From contig JAIEMH010000065.1 of NCBI GenBank assembly GCA_019752245.1, positions 1 to 6,630 of the forward strand: 6,630 bases of DNA, in the 5' to 3' direction. The DNA is from Flavobacteriaceae bacterium. GTDB taxonomy: Bacteria > Bacteroidota > Bacteroidia > Flavobacteriales > Flavobacteriaceae. A program made the translations under genes and the position numbers. The stretch's first letter is position 1. Each line of letters opens with the position of its first letter. A model generated the notes under the pieces. It saw nothing but the letters and a program-made list of their open reading frames with translations, ran no database searches and was not told where the DNA came from. Below, in pieces: positions 1-5,014 of this stretch.

Positions 1-38
1 ATCCAAAATATTTAAAATATTATAAAAGAAATATATAA

Positions 39-629
39 ATGAAAAAAGTAGCAATCGTAATTAGTTGTTTCATGTTTTTAATTAGTTGTAAAAACGAAGC
101 GCAAACAAACACAAAACCAGAGTTAATAGCAAAGACAGAAACAATGAACAAAGAGAACATTTATCAATTTAAGGTTAAAAATTTAAGCGGCGATGTATTT
201 GATTTTGCATCTCTTAAAGGAAAAAAAGTGATGGTTGTAAATACAGCTTCTAAATGTGGATTGACTCCTCAATACAAAGATCTTGAAGCAATTTATGAAA
301 AGTACAAGGATAAAAATTTTGTAATTGTTGGTTTTCCGGCCAATAATTTTGCCTCACAAGAACCAGGAACCGACAAAGAGATTGGTGAATTTTGCCAACT
401 TAATTACGGAGTAACTTTTCCAATGATGAGTAAAGTTTCTGTAAAAGGAGATGATATGTGTGACGTTTATAAATTTTTAACTCAAAAATCTAAAAATGGT
501 TTGCAAGACAGTCAAGTAGAATGGAATTTTCAAAAATATTTAATCAATGAAAAAGGAGAGTTAGAGAAAGTAATATCTCCTCAAGTTTTACCAACAGATG
601 CTTCAATTGTAGATTGGATAGCAAAATAA
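39..629 (+). CDS. Glutathione peroxidase family lipoprotein (probably thioredoxin-dependent)
   Basis: This is a 196-aa thiol peroxidase of the glutathione peroxidase fold, expected to reduce H2O2 or organic and lipid hydroperoxides. Residues 1-17 form a lipoprotein signal with lipobox L-I-S-C, so Cys17 should be lipidated and the enzyme envelope-anchored. A short linker follows, then the GPx domain from about residue 40. Visible catalytic residues are peroxidatic Cys73 (NTASKCG), Gln107 (SQEPG) and Trp162-Asn163 (WNFQKYL). Cys119 (EFCQLNYG) sits where the resolving cysteine of thioredoxin-dependent GPx enzymes lies, which suggests thioredoxin rather than glutathione as reductant. The other common cysteine (FPCNQF in many relatives) is Ala101 here. 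The residues after Cys17 (KNEA) are not an acidic export signal, so surface exposure is not indicated. The ATG at 39 gives the full signal peptide, and no Shine-Dalgarno sequence is visible. The gene is monocistronic on its 3' side because a terminator follows 24 bp downstream. The family call is firm; the reductant is inferred. Confidence 0.93.
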   Translation: MKKVAIVISCFMFLISCKNEAQTNTKPELIAKTETMNKENIYQFKVKNLSGDVFDFASLKGKKVMVVNTASKCGLTPQYKDLEAIYEKYKDKNFVIVGFPANNFASQEPGTDKEIGEFCQLNYGVTFPMMSKVSVKGDDMCDVYKFLTQKSKNGLQDSQVEWNFQKYLINEKGELEKVISPQVLPTDASIVDWIAK

Positions 630-653
630 TTTTGAACAAAAATAAGAATAATA

Positions 654-681
654 CCCATTGTTACTAACAGTGGGTTTTTTT
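654..681 (+). terminator. Intrinsic terminator after the peroxidase gene
   Basis: The arms at 654-662 (CCCATTGTT) and 666-674 (AACAGTGGG) form a 9-bp stem with one T-G wobble and a 3-nt loop (ACT). Seven T residues follow at 675-681. It lies 24 bp after the peroxidase stop codon and separates that gene from the pyrR cluster. There is no matching A-run on the left, so it should act mainly on the plus strand. Confidence 0.9.
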
Positions 682-725
682 GTGTGTTTCAAATTCTAAA
701 CTTCAAATAATTTTATTTACTTTTA
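680..725 (+). promoter_or_regulatory. Possible promoter of the pyrR cluster
   Basis: The region between the terminator and pyrR is very AT-rich. It contains two octamers that match the Bacteroidota -7 consensus TAnnTTTG except for the last base: TAATTTTA at 708-715 and TACTTTTA at 718-725. A TTG resembling the -33 element lies at 680-682, but its distance to the first octamer (25 bp) is slightly long. No other TTG is well placed. A promoter is expected here because a terminator lies just upstream, but the exact site is uncertain. I see no PyrR-type attenuator hairpin in the short leader. Confidence 0.3.
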
Positions 726-746
726 CACTCCAAACACCACTTCATT

Positions 747-1280
747 ATGAGTCAAAAAATATTGCTCACAGCAAAAGAAGTCAATATTATTCTACATCGT
801 TTGGCCTGTCAGTTAATTGAAAAACATCTCGATTTTTCGACCACTGTTTTAATTGGATTACAACCAAGAGGAAAGTTCCTTGCCCAGCGTATCAAACAAA
901 TTCTTGAAGAAGAGTATCAAGTAGAAAACATTCAACTTGGATTTTTAGATATCACCTTTTTTAGAGACGATTTTAGAAGGAGCGAAAAACCATTGGAAGC
1001 CAATAAAACCCAAATTGATTTTCTTGTAGAAGATAAAAAAGTAGTTTTTATTGACGATGTATTATACACAGGAAGAAGTATTAATGCTGCATTAACTGCA
1101 ATTCAATCTTTTGGACGACCAAGAGAAGTAGAACTTTTGACTTTAATTGATAGACGATTCAGTCGTCATTTACCAATTCAACCCGATTATAGAGGTCGAC
1201 AAGTTGATGCTATTAATAACGAAAAAGTTAAAGTTTGCTGGCATGAAAATGATGGTGAAGATGCCGTTTATCTTATTTAA
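747..1280 (+). CDS. pyrR: PyrR bifunctional protein: pyrimidine regulator / uracil phosphoribosyltransferase
   Basis: This is a 177-aa type I phosphoribosyltransferase, close to the usual PyrR length of about 180. It converts uracil and PRPP to UMP and, in Gram-positive bacteria, binds pyr mRNA leaders to control attenuation. Visible features are the LIGLQPRG segment (35-42) contacting pyrophosphate, FFRDDF (71-76) in the flexible hood, the PRPP loop VVFIDDVLYTGRS (99-111) with Asp103-Asp104 and Thr108-Gly109-Arg110, and the PyrR-like stretch around LIDRR and LPIQPDYRGR (133-151). The neighbouring pyrB supports PyrR over a plain Upp or hypoxanthine enzyme. In the spacer before pyrB and the leader before pyrR I find no obvious anti-antiterminator stem, so RNA-binding regulation is not shown here and the protein may act mainly in uracil salvage. 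The gene begins a co-directional cluster that ends with rnz. Confidence 0.94.
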   Translation: MSQKILLTAKEVNIILHRLACQLIEKHLDFSTTVLIGLQPRGKFLAQRIKQILEEEYQVENIQLGFLDITFFRDDFRRSEKPLEANKTQIDFLVEDKKVVFIDDVLYTGRSINAALTAIQSFGRPREVELLTLIDRRFSRHLPIQPDYRGRQVDAINNEKVKVCWHENDGEDAVYLI

Positions 1281-1339
1281 GATTGACGATTAACGATTTT
1301 TGAAGCTAAAAACAACAAACAACAAACAATAAAACAAAA
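1281..1339 (+). repeat. Low-complexity pyrR-pyrB spacer with heptad repeats
   Basis: The 59-bp spacer starts with three consecutive heptamers, GATTGAC, GATTAAC and GATTTTT (1281-1301). From about 1308 it becomes an A/C-only tract with a repeated CAACAAA unit running up to the pyrB start. There is no hairpin and no Shine-Dalgarno sequence. An unstructured A-rich leader of this kind is a plausible ribosome entry region in a Bacteroidota genome. The heptads may be simple-sequence noise. Confidence 0.5.
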
Positions 1340-2269
1340 ATGGGTGAATTAAGTGTAAACCATTTATTAGGCATAAAATACCTTGTCAAGGAAGACATCG
1401 ATTTGATATTTGAAACTGCAGATCATTTTAAAGAAGTCATCAATAGACCAATTAAAAAAGTACCATCACTTAGAGATATTACTATAGCAAACATTTTTTT
1501 TGAAAACAGTACACGAACTAAGTTATCCTTTGAATTAGCACAAAAAAGACTTTCGGCAGATGTTATTAGTTTTTCGGCAGCACAATCATCGGTGAAAAAA
1601 GGAGAAACACTTATTGATACAGTAAACAATATTTTATCAATGAAAGTAGATATGGTAGTTATGCGACATGCCAATCCTGGAGCTGCTTATTTTCTTTCAC
1701 AAAATGTTAAAGCAAGTATTGTAAATGCTGGTGATGGCGCTCACGAACATCCAACTCAAGCATTATTAGATAGTTTCTCAATAAGAGAGAGGTTAGGTGA
1801 AGTTGCTGGAAAAAAAGTAGTTATTGTTGGTGATGTATTGCATTCGCGAGTTGCACTTTCTAATATTTATGCTTTGCAAATGCAAGGTGCAGAAGTAAAA
1901 GTTTGTGGGCCAAAAACATTAATTCCAAAGTATATTGAAAGCTTGGGTGTTCAAGTAGAACCTAATCTAAGAAAAGCTTTAGAATGGTGTGATGTTGCCA
2001 ACATGCTTCGTGTACAAAACGAACGAATGGATGTAAATTACTTTCCATCTACAAGAGAATATGCACAGCAGTATGGTGTTGACAAAGCATTGCTTGACTC
2101 ACTAAATAAAGAAATTGTGATTATGCATCCTGGACCAATAAATAGAGGCGTAGAAATTACATCGGATGTGGCCGATTCTGGGCAATCCGTAATTTTAGAT
2201 CAAGTTGAAAATGGCGTGGCTATTAGAATGGCCGTAATTTATTTATTAGCATCCAAAATTAAACAATAA
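1340..2269 (+). CDS. pyrB: Aspartate carbamoyltransferase catalytic subunit
   Basis: This 309-aa enzyme condenses carbamoyl phosphate with aspartate to N-carbamoyl-aspartate, the committed step of de novo UMP synthesis, in the cytosol. The carbamoyl-phosphate motif FENSTRTKLSF has Ser57-Thr58-Arg59-Thr60. The mobile loop contributed across the trimer interface is SSVKKGETL (83-91), with Ser83 and Lys87 matching E. coli Ser80 and Lys84. Arg109 (MRH), His137 and Gln140 (HPTQALLD), Arg170 (GDVLHSR) and the aspartate-side HPGPINRGVEI motif (263-273) are all present, so the active site looks complete. The HPGPINRG form resembles B. subtilis type enzymes more than the E. coli one. No pyrI or pyrC lies in the window, which fits a free trimer or an association encoded elsewhere. 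It lies 59 bp after pyrR and 48 bp before the next gene. The ATG at 1340 gives the normal family N-terminus. Confidence 0.97.
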   Translation: MGELSVNHLLGIKYLVKEDIDLIFETADHFKEVINRPIKKVPSLRDITIANIFFENSTRTKLSFELAQKRLSADVISFSAAQSSVKKGETLIDTVNNILSMKVDMVVMRHANPGAAYFLSQNVKASIVNAGDGAHEHPTQALLDSFSIRERLGEVAGKKVVIVGDVLHSRVALSNIYALQMQGAEVKVCGPKTLIPKYIESLGVQVEPNLRKALEWCDVANMLRVQNERMDVNYFPSTREYAQQYGVDKALLDSLNKEIVIMHPGPINRGVEITSDVADSGQSVILDQVENGVAIRMAVIYLLASKIKQ

Positions 2270-2317
2270 ATTATAGAAATATCTTTTAACACAATTCGTG
2301 TAAATAATTTTATCAAA

Positions 2318-2650
2318 ATGAAAGTAGAACAAAAAGGACATACTACAATAATTAAAGACACACAAGGCAATATTCAATCGTTTCTTGAAAAAGTTACCAA
2401 TCAACACAACAGTTACAAAGCTCAAAACTTAATCCTTGATGTATCTCATGATACTAATACAACTTTAAAAGATATTAAGTTATTTTCCGATTTATCTAAA
2501 ACTCATAAAAAAGGAAAAAAATCATTTGTATTAGTTGCTTCTGCTATAGATTTTAATGCTGTTCCAACATCTTTACTTGTTGTGCCATCACTTCAAGAAG
2601 CACACGATATAATAGAAATGGAAGAAATAGAACGCGATTTAGGATTTTAA
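2318..2650 (+). CDS. STAS-like 110-aa protein, function unknown
   Basis: A small soluble protein of 110 aa with no signal peptide and no membrane segment. Its alternating pattern looks like a STAS (anti-sigma antagonist) fold: N-terminal strands (1-13), helix (17-30), strand NLILDVS (37-43), helix KDIKLFSDLSKTHKK (51-65), strand KSFVLVAS (68-75), then the VVPSLQEAHDIIEMEE helix (88-103). The C-terminus (EIERDLGF) is strongly charged and looks like a conserved tail. I do not see a clear phosphorylatable serine in the usual loop. I recall that close relatives in flavobacteria are sometimes labelled ribonuclease Z; that is almost certainly transferred from the neighbouring gene, because this protein has no metallo-beta-lactamase motif. 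It lies 48 bp after pyrB and 9 bp before the next ORF, so it probably belongs with the rnz group. The STAS assignment is an inference from pattern only. Confidence 0.85.
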   Translation: MKVEQKGHTTIIKDTQGNIQSFLEKVTNQHNSYKAQNLILDVSHDTNTTLKDIKLFSDLSKTHKKGKKSFVLVASAIDFNAVPTSLLVVPSLQEAHDIIEMEEIERDLGF

Positions 2651-2659
2651 AACACCAAT

Positions 2660-2863
2660 ATGAAATTAAACAGCAAAACAATACTTTATATTTATATAGT
2701 TGTATTATTTATACTAACTTTTTTATTTACTAGTAGATTAATTACTAGTTTTAAAACACAAGAGTTTGACTATTTAAGATTATCAATAAACTTCGTTCTT
2801 TTATTGTACATCATTTTCAAAATAGTCAAACTTGGTAAAATAGAAAACGATAAAACAGAATAG
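2660..2863 (+). CDS. Small two-helix membrane protein (67 aa)
   Basis: I do not recognise this gene. It encodes 67 aa with two hydrophobic segments, at about residues 8-28 and 39-57. They are joined by a short polar loop containing E-F-D-Y (35-38), and a charged tail (KLGKIENDKTE) follows. The positive residues at the N-terminus and after the second helix predict both ends in the cytoplasm. The start ATG is 9 bp after the stop of the STAS-like gene, and the stop is 9 bp before the next small ORF. That spacing implies co-transcription and probably translational coupling. Its layout resembles that of the 56-aa protein encoded immediately downstream, and the two may be diverged tandem duplicates. 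No function can be assigned. Confidence 0.7.
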   Translation: MKLNSKTILYIYIVVLFILTFLFTSRLITSFKTQEFDYLRLSINFVLLLYIIFKIVKLGKIENDKTE

Positions 2864-2872
2864 TATTTTATT

Positions 2873-3043
2873 ATGAACATTAAATTAGCCTATTTCCTTT
2901 TATTTGCCTCATTTGTATTAATGCTTCTTAGTATTGTACTCGGTTTTAATGATGGTAAATTTAATTATTTTGGTATCATTTCTAACATACTATTAATAAT
3001 ATCCACAGGTTACAATATTTATTATAACAATAAAAAAAAATAA
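2873..3043 (+). CDS. Small two-helix membrane protein (56 aa), in frame with rnz
   Basis: This short ORF starts at ATG 2873 and ends at TAA 3041-3043, giving 56 residues that begin MNIKLAYFLLF and end YYNNKKK. Two hydrophobic segments (about 5-24 and 33-50) flank a polar loop with K-F-N-Y (29-32). The layout matches that of the upstream 67-aa protein, including the F-D/N-Y before helix 2. It sits 9 bp after its upstream neighbour and 3 bp before rnz. It is in the same reading frame as rnz, so only TAA then AAG separate the two. The last codons include nine A residues in a row (3032-3040). Coding status is supported by tight packing and membrane-protein composition, not by recognised homology. 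It could also be an anchor lost from, or occasionally read into, RNase Z. Confidence 0.62.
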   Translation: MNIKLAYFLLFASFVLMLLSIVLGFNDGKFNYFGIISNILLIISTGYNIYYNNKKK

Positions 3044-3046
3044 AAG

Positions 3047-3955
3047 GTGAAATTAACCATCTTAGGTTGTTATGCAGCAACTCCTCGCACATTGTCCAAT
3101 CCAACATCGCAAGTATTAGAAATAAAAAATAAAGTATTTCTAATAGATTGTGCCGAAGGAACACAAGTGCAACTTCGCAAAAGCAAAGTCAAGTTTTCTA
3201 AGATAAGTCACATTTTTATTTCTCATCTTCATGGCGATCATTTTTATGGCTTGATAGGATTAATTTCAACCTTTATGTTGCTCAATCGCGAAAACGATTT
3301 GCATGTTTATGGTCCGAAAGGAATCAAAGAAATAATCTTACTACAATTAAAATTTTCTGGCTCCTACACAGGCTATAATTTGTATTTTCATGAGCTAGAA
3401 GCAACCCAATCAGAAACAATTTATGAAGACGATAAGGTACTTGTAAAAACCATTCCGTTATCGCATCGCATCTACACCAACGGATTTTTATTTCAAGAAA
3501 AAAATACCGAACGTAAACTTAATATTGAAGCAGTAGAAAAATTCCAGATAGATAAAGTATATTTTAATAAAATTAAATCTGGCGGAGACATTACACTAGA
3601 TGACGGAACCATAATTTCCAATACTCAATTAAGTTTCAATCCTGATCCAGCCAAAAGCTATGCCTATTGTAGTGACACCATGTACAACGAAAATATTGTT
3701 CCTATAATAGAAAATGCCAATTACCTTTATCACGAGAGTACTTTTCTAGAAAGTGAAGCACATCTTTCAGAGCGAACCATGCATTCTACAGCCAAGCAAG
3801 CGGCCACAATAGCACTAAAAGCAAATGTTAAAAATCTTATTCTTGGTCATTATTCAACGCGCTATGGCAACCTACAATTGTTTAAAGAAGAAGCCCAAAC
3901 TATATTTCCTAACGTGCTTCTTGCCGATGACGGAAAAGAGTTTGAAATAGAGTAG
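3047..3955 (+). CDS. rnz: Ribonuclease Z (tRNA 3'-processing endonuclease)
   Basis: This 302-aa short-form RNase Z of the metallo-beta-lactamase fold cleaves the 3' trailer of tRNA precursors. Its length is normal for the ElaC type, which acts as a homodimer in the cytosol. The zinc ligands are visible: HLHGDH (His60, His62, Asp64, His65), His140 (PLSHR), Asp210 (YCSDT) and His268 (ILGHYSTRY). The RNase Z-specific YHEST (228-232) and MHSTAKQAA (His246) motifs distinguish it from other MBL hydrolases. The start is GTG at 3047, because the protein then begins with the expected MKLTILGCYAATPRT and an in-frame TAA lies two codons upstream. There is no room for a Shine-Dalgarno sequence outside the preceding ORF, so translation is probably coupled to the 56-aa gene. 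It is the last gene of the cluster and is followed by a strong hairpin. Confidence 0.96.
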   Translation: MKLTILGCYAATPRTLSNPTSQVLEIKNKVFLIDCAEGTQVQLRKSKVKFSKISHIFISHLHGDHFYGLIGLISTFMLLNRENDLHVYGPKGIKEIILLQLKFSGSYTGYNLYFHELEATQSETIYEDDKVLVKTIPLSHRIYTNGFLFQEKNTERKLNIEAVEKFQIDKVYFNKIKSGGDITLDDGTIISNTQLSFNPDPAKSYAYCSDTMYNENIVPIIENANYLYHESTFLESEAHLSERTMHSTAKQAATIALKANVKNLILGHYSTRYGNLQLFKEEAQTIFPNVLLADDGKEFEIE

Positions 3956-4080
3956 GAGCGAATGGTCAGTCTTTTATCTGCAATCCATATTCCTGCTTTC
4001 CATTACAATAAAAAATGTCCCAAAACAACTGGGACATTTTTCATTTTCATTGCAATCAGGGCTAAACAGCATTTCATTTT
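3956..4080. repeat. Unusual non-coding block around the rnz terminator (candidate interspersed element)
   Basis: The stretch from just after the rnz stop to about 4080 is richer in G and C than other spacers here. It has a left part (3956-4009) and a right part (4048-4080) flanking the terminator hairpin. The two parts share the hexamer GCAATC (around 3980-3985 and 4052-4057) and are linked by an imperfect inverted pair, ATTACAAT (4002-4009) and ATTGCAAT (4049-4056), matching at 7 of 8 positions. The hairpin is therefore nested inside a longer symmetric arrangement. From memory, not from a search, wording like the CCATATTCCTGC and ATCAGGGCTAAAC parts recurs between genes in other Flavobacteriaceae, with different sequence in the middle. 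Translation across the right part is what produces the spurious N-terminal extension of pdxH. Its function is unknown; it could be a mobile or repeat-type element, or an extended terminator. Confidence 0.45.
4011..4041. terminator. Intrinsic terminator after rnz, symmetric
   Basis: The arms at 4011-4022 (AAAAATGTCCCA) and 4030-4041 (TGGGACATTTTT) form a perfect 12-bp stem with a 7-nt loop (AAACAAC). The A-run on the left and T-run on the right allow termination on both strands. It lies 55 bp after the rnz stop and ends the pyrR-to-rnz cluster before pdxH. Confidence 0.9.
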
Positions 4081-4090
4081 TACTTTTATA

Positions 4091-4121
4091 TTCAATTAAA
4101 AATAAAAACTCAGTAACTTTA
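4091..4121 (+). promoter_or_regulatory. Possible pdxH promoter
   Basis: TAACTTTA at 4114-4121 matches the Bacteroidota -7 consensus TAnnTTTG at all but the last base, and it lies 30 bp before the pdxH ATG. A TTC at 4091-4093 occupies the -33 position with a 20-bp spacer, but it is not the canonical TTG. A promoter is expected here because the rnz terminator lies just upstream. The exact site is uncertain. Confidence 0.35.
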
Positions 4122-4134
4122 CAATTCATAAATT

Positions 4135-4155
4135 ATGAAAAACAAAAGACCATGA
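4135..4155 (+). other. Possible 6-codon leader ORF overlapping the pdxH start
   Basis: An ATG at 4135 opens a frame encoding only MKNKRP. Its TGA stop (4153-4155) overlaps the pdxH ATG (4152-4154) in an ATGA arrangement. This geometry is typical of termination-reinitiation coupling and could help a gene that lacks a Shine-Dalgarno sequence. The ORF is so short that chance is a real alternative. Its start lies 14 bp downstream of the proposed -7 element. Confidence 0.3.
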
Positions 4156-4796
4156 AAGATTTATCCAACTACAGAAAATCATACGAAAAGAGCGAACTCT
4201 TAGAATCAAATATCCCAGAAGATCCAATCAATCTATTTAATAAATGGTTTCACGAAACCGAAGATTTTGGAGGTCAAGACGAAGTAAATGCCATGACTGT
4301 TTCTACAATAGGATTGGATGGATTTCCCAAAGCAAGAGTAGTTTTACTTAAAAAGTTCAACGAAGAAGGATTCATTTTCTATACCAACTACACATCCGAA
4401 AAAGGAAAAGCAATAGCCAACAATCCACATGTTTGTCTTTCTTTTTTTTGGACAAGCCTTGAGCGACAAGTAATAATAAAAGGAATAGCCGAGAAAACTT
4501 CAGATACAGTTTCCGATAATTATTTCAGTTCACGACCAGACGGAAGCAAGTTAGGAGCAATAGTATCGCCACAAAGTCAAGTAATTCCCAACAGAGAATT
4601 CTTAGAAAATAATTTAAAACTATTAGAAGAAGAATTCAAAGACAAAGAAATCACAAGACCATTAAATTGGGGCGGATATTTAGTTAGACCTCAAGAAGTT
4701 GAATTTTGGCAAGGAAGACCCAATCGACTTCATGATAGAATTCGTTATCAACTTCAAGAAGACTTTAATTGGAAAATTGAAAGATTATCATCATAA
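4152..4796 (+). CDS. pdxH: Pyridoxamine/pyridoxine 5'-phosphate oxidase
   Basis: This FMN enzyme oxidises pyridoxine or pyridoxamine 5'-phosphate to pyridoxal 5'-phosphate with O2, in B6 synthesis and salvage. It is cytosolic and dimeric in the family. I chose the ATG at 4152, giving 214 aa, the normal family length, and an N-terminus (MKDLSNYRKSYEKSEL) like relatives. A longer frame from TTG 4050 adds 34 residues that only translate the spacer block and promoter region. Motifs visible are ARVVLLK (61-67), FYTNY with the following Ser82 and Lys84 (FMN phosphate contacts), ERQV (104-107), the RPDGSK loop (128-133) and the C-terminal signature FWQGRPNRLHDR (185-196). In the last, Arg192 and His194 correspond to the substrate-binding Arg/His pair of E. 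coli PdxH. The WKIERL tail is also typical. It is probably transcribed alone, between the rnz terminator and the long spacer before the CAP gene. Confidence 0.95.
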   Translation: MKDLSNYRKSYEKSELLESNIPEDPINLFNKWFHETEDFGGQDEVNAMTVSTIGLDGFPKARVVLLKKFNEEGFIFYTNYTSEKGKAIANNPHVCLSFFWTSLERQVIIKGIAEKTSDTVSDNYFSSRPDGSKLGAIVSPQSQVIPNREFLENNLKLLEEEFKDKEITRPLNWGGYLVRPQEVEFWQGRPNRLHDRIRYQLQEDFNWKIERLSS

Positions 4797-4911
4797 TTGT
4801 AAGAAAAATATTCCACAAAAAACAAAAATGATGCATTTCATCGATTTTATTTGTTAGTTTATCGGTATAGTAGTAGTATTGTATAAGAAATCAGAAACAC
4901 GTTCTTACAAT
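4796..4911. repeat. 10-bp inverted repeat flanking the first half of the pdxH-CAP spacer
   Basis: ATTGTAAGAA (4796-4805, beginning at the last base of the pdxH stop) and TTCTTACAAT (4902-4911) are perfect inverted copies separated by 96 bp. The enclosed sequence is AT-rich, shows no ORF, and contains a weak hairpin. The arms could pair in RNA to close a large loop, or mark the ends of a small inserted segment. I see no flanking target duplication. Confidence 0.5.
4825..4848 (+). terminator. Weak hairpin, possible pdxH terminator
   Basis: AAAATGATG (4825-4833) can pair with CATC and ATTTT (4839-4842 and 4844-4848), leaving a bulged G at 4843 and a 5-nt loop (CATTT). The stem has only two G-C pairs and the downstream T-run is broken, so termination would be inefficient. 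No better terminator is visible between pdxH and the CAP gene. Confidence 0.25.
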
Positions 4912-4924
4912 ATAACAAAACCCG

Positions 4925-4949
4925 AAGATATTTGCCCCACATCTACCTT
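4925..4949 (+). repeat. Direct repeat copy 1 upstream of the CAP lipoprotein gene
   Basis: This is the first of two 25-bp elements that agree at 23 of 25 positions with the copy at 4970-4994. The shared core is TTTGCCCCACATCTA. The run of four C residues stands out in an AT-rich spacer. An AGAT/ATCT pair flanks the C-rich core, so each unit has weak dyad symmetry. Possible roles are a tandem operator or part of a promoter; the function is not known. Confidence 0.8.
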
Positions 4950-4969
4950 CAAACTAGTTTATAATCAAA

Positions 4970-4994
4970 AAGATTTTTGCCCCACATCTATCTT
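4970..4994 (+). repeat. Direct repeat copy 2 upstream of the CAP lipoprotein gene
   Basis: This is the second 25-bp copy, 45 bp downstream of the first and ending 20 bp before the CAP gene ATG. It differs from copy 1 at only two positions (A to T at the sixth base, C to T at the 22nd). It reads AAGAT at its start and ATCTT at its end, which are inverted complements. Its 3' end runs into TATCTTTT (4989-4996), a 7-of-8 match to the Bacteroidota -7 consensus TAnnTTTG, so this copy may overlap the promoter. There is no TTG at the proper distance, which weakens that reading. Confidence 0.8.
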
Positions 4995-5014
4995 TTAAAA
5001 CTTAACCTACTACT

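Noticed and set aside
1..38. AT-rich palindromic sequence before the peroxidase gene, considered as a promoter
   Set aside because: It is almost pure A/T with no consensus -7 or -33 element, and the window begins too close to judge.
1423..1674. 83-aa open frame on the minus strand
   Set aside because: It lies wholly inside pyrB, whose plus-strand product has a complete set of family motifs. The minus-strand translation has no recognisable domain and is a shadow frame.
2281..2317. Small hairpin and TATCTTTT box before the STAS-like gene, considered as an internal promoter or attenuator
   Set aside because: The stem (ACAC/GTGT) is only 4 bp, and no TTG lies at the right distance from the box. 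The gene is more simply transcribed from the upstream pyr promoter.
2318..2650. Calling the 110-aa protein ribonuclease Z
   Set aside because: It lacks the HxHxDH motif and every other metal ligand. The adjacent gene at 3047-3955 is the complete RNase Z.
2982..3164. 60-aa hydrophobic open frame on the minus strand
   Set aside because: It straddles the end of the 56-aa ORF and the start of rnz in antisense. Its hydrophobicity comes from AT-rich sequence, and it has no neighbours or signals of its own.
4050..4151. 34-residue N-terminal extension of PdxH from a TTG codon
   Set aside because: It translates the right part of the spacer block and the promoter region. The ATG at 4152 restores the normal length and family-like N-terminus.
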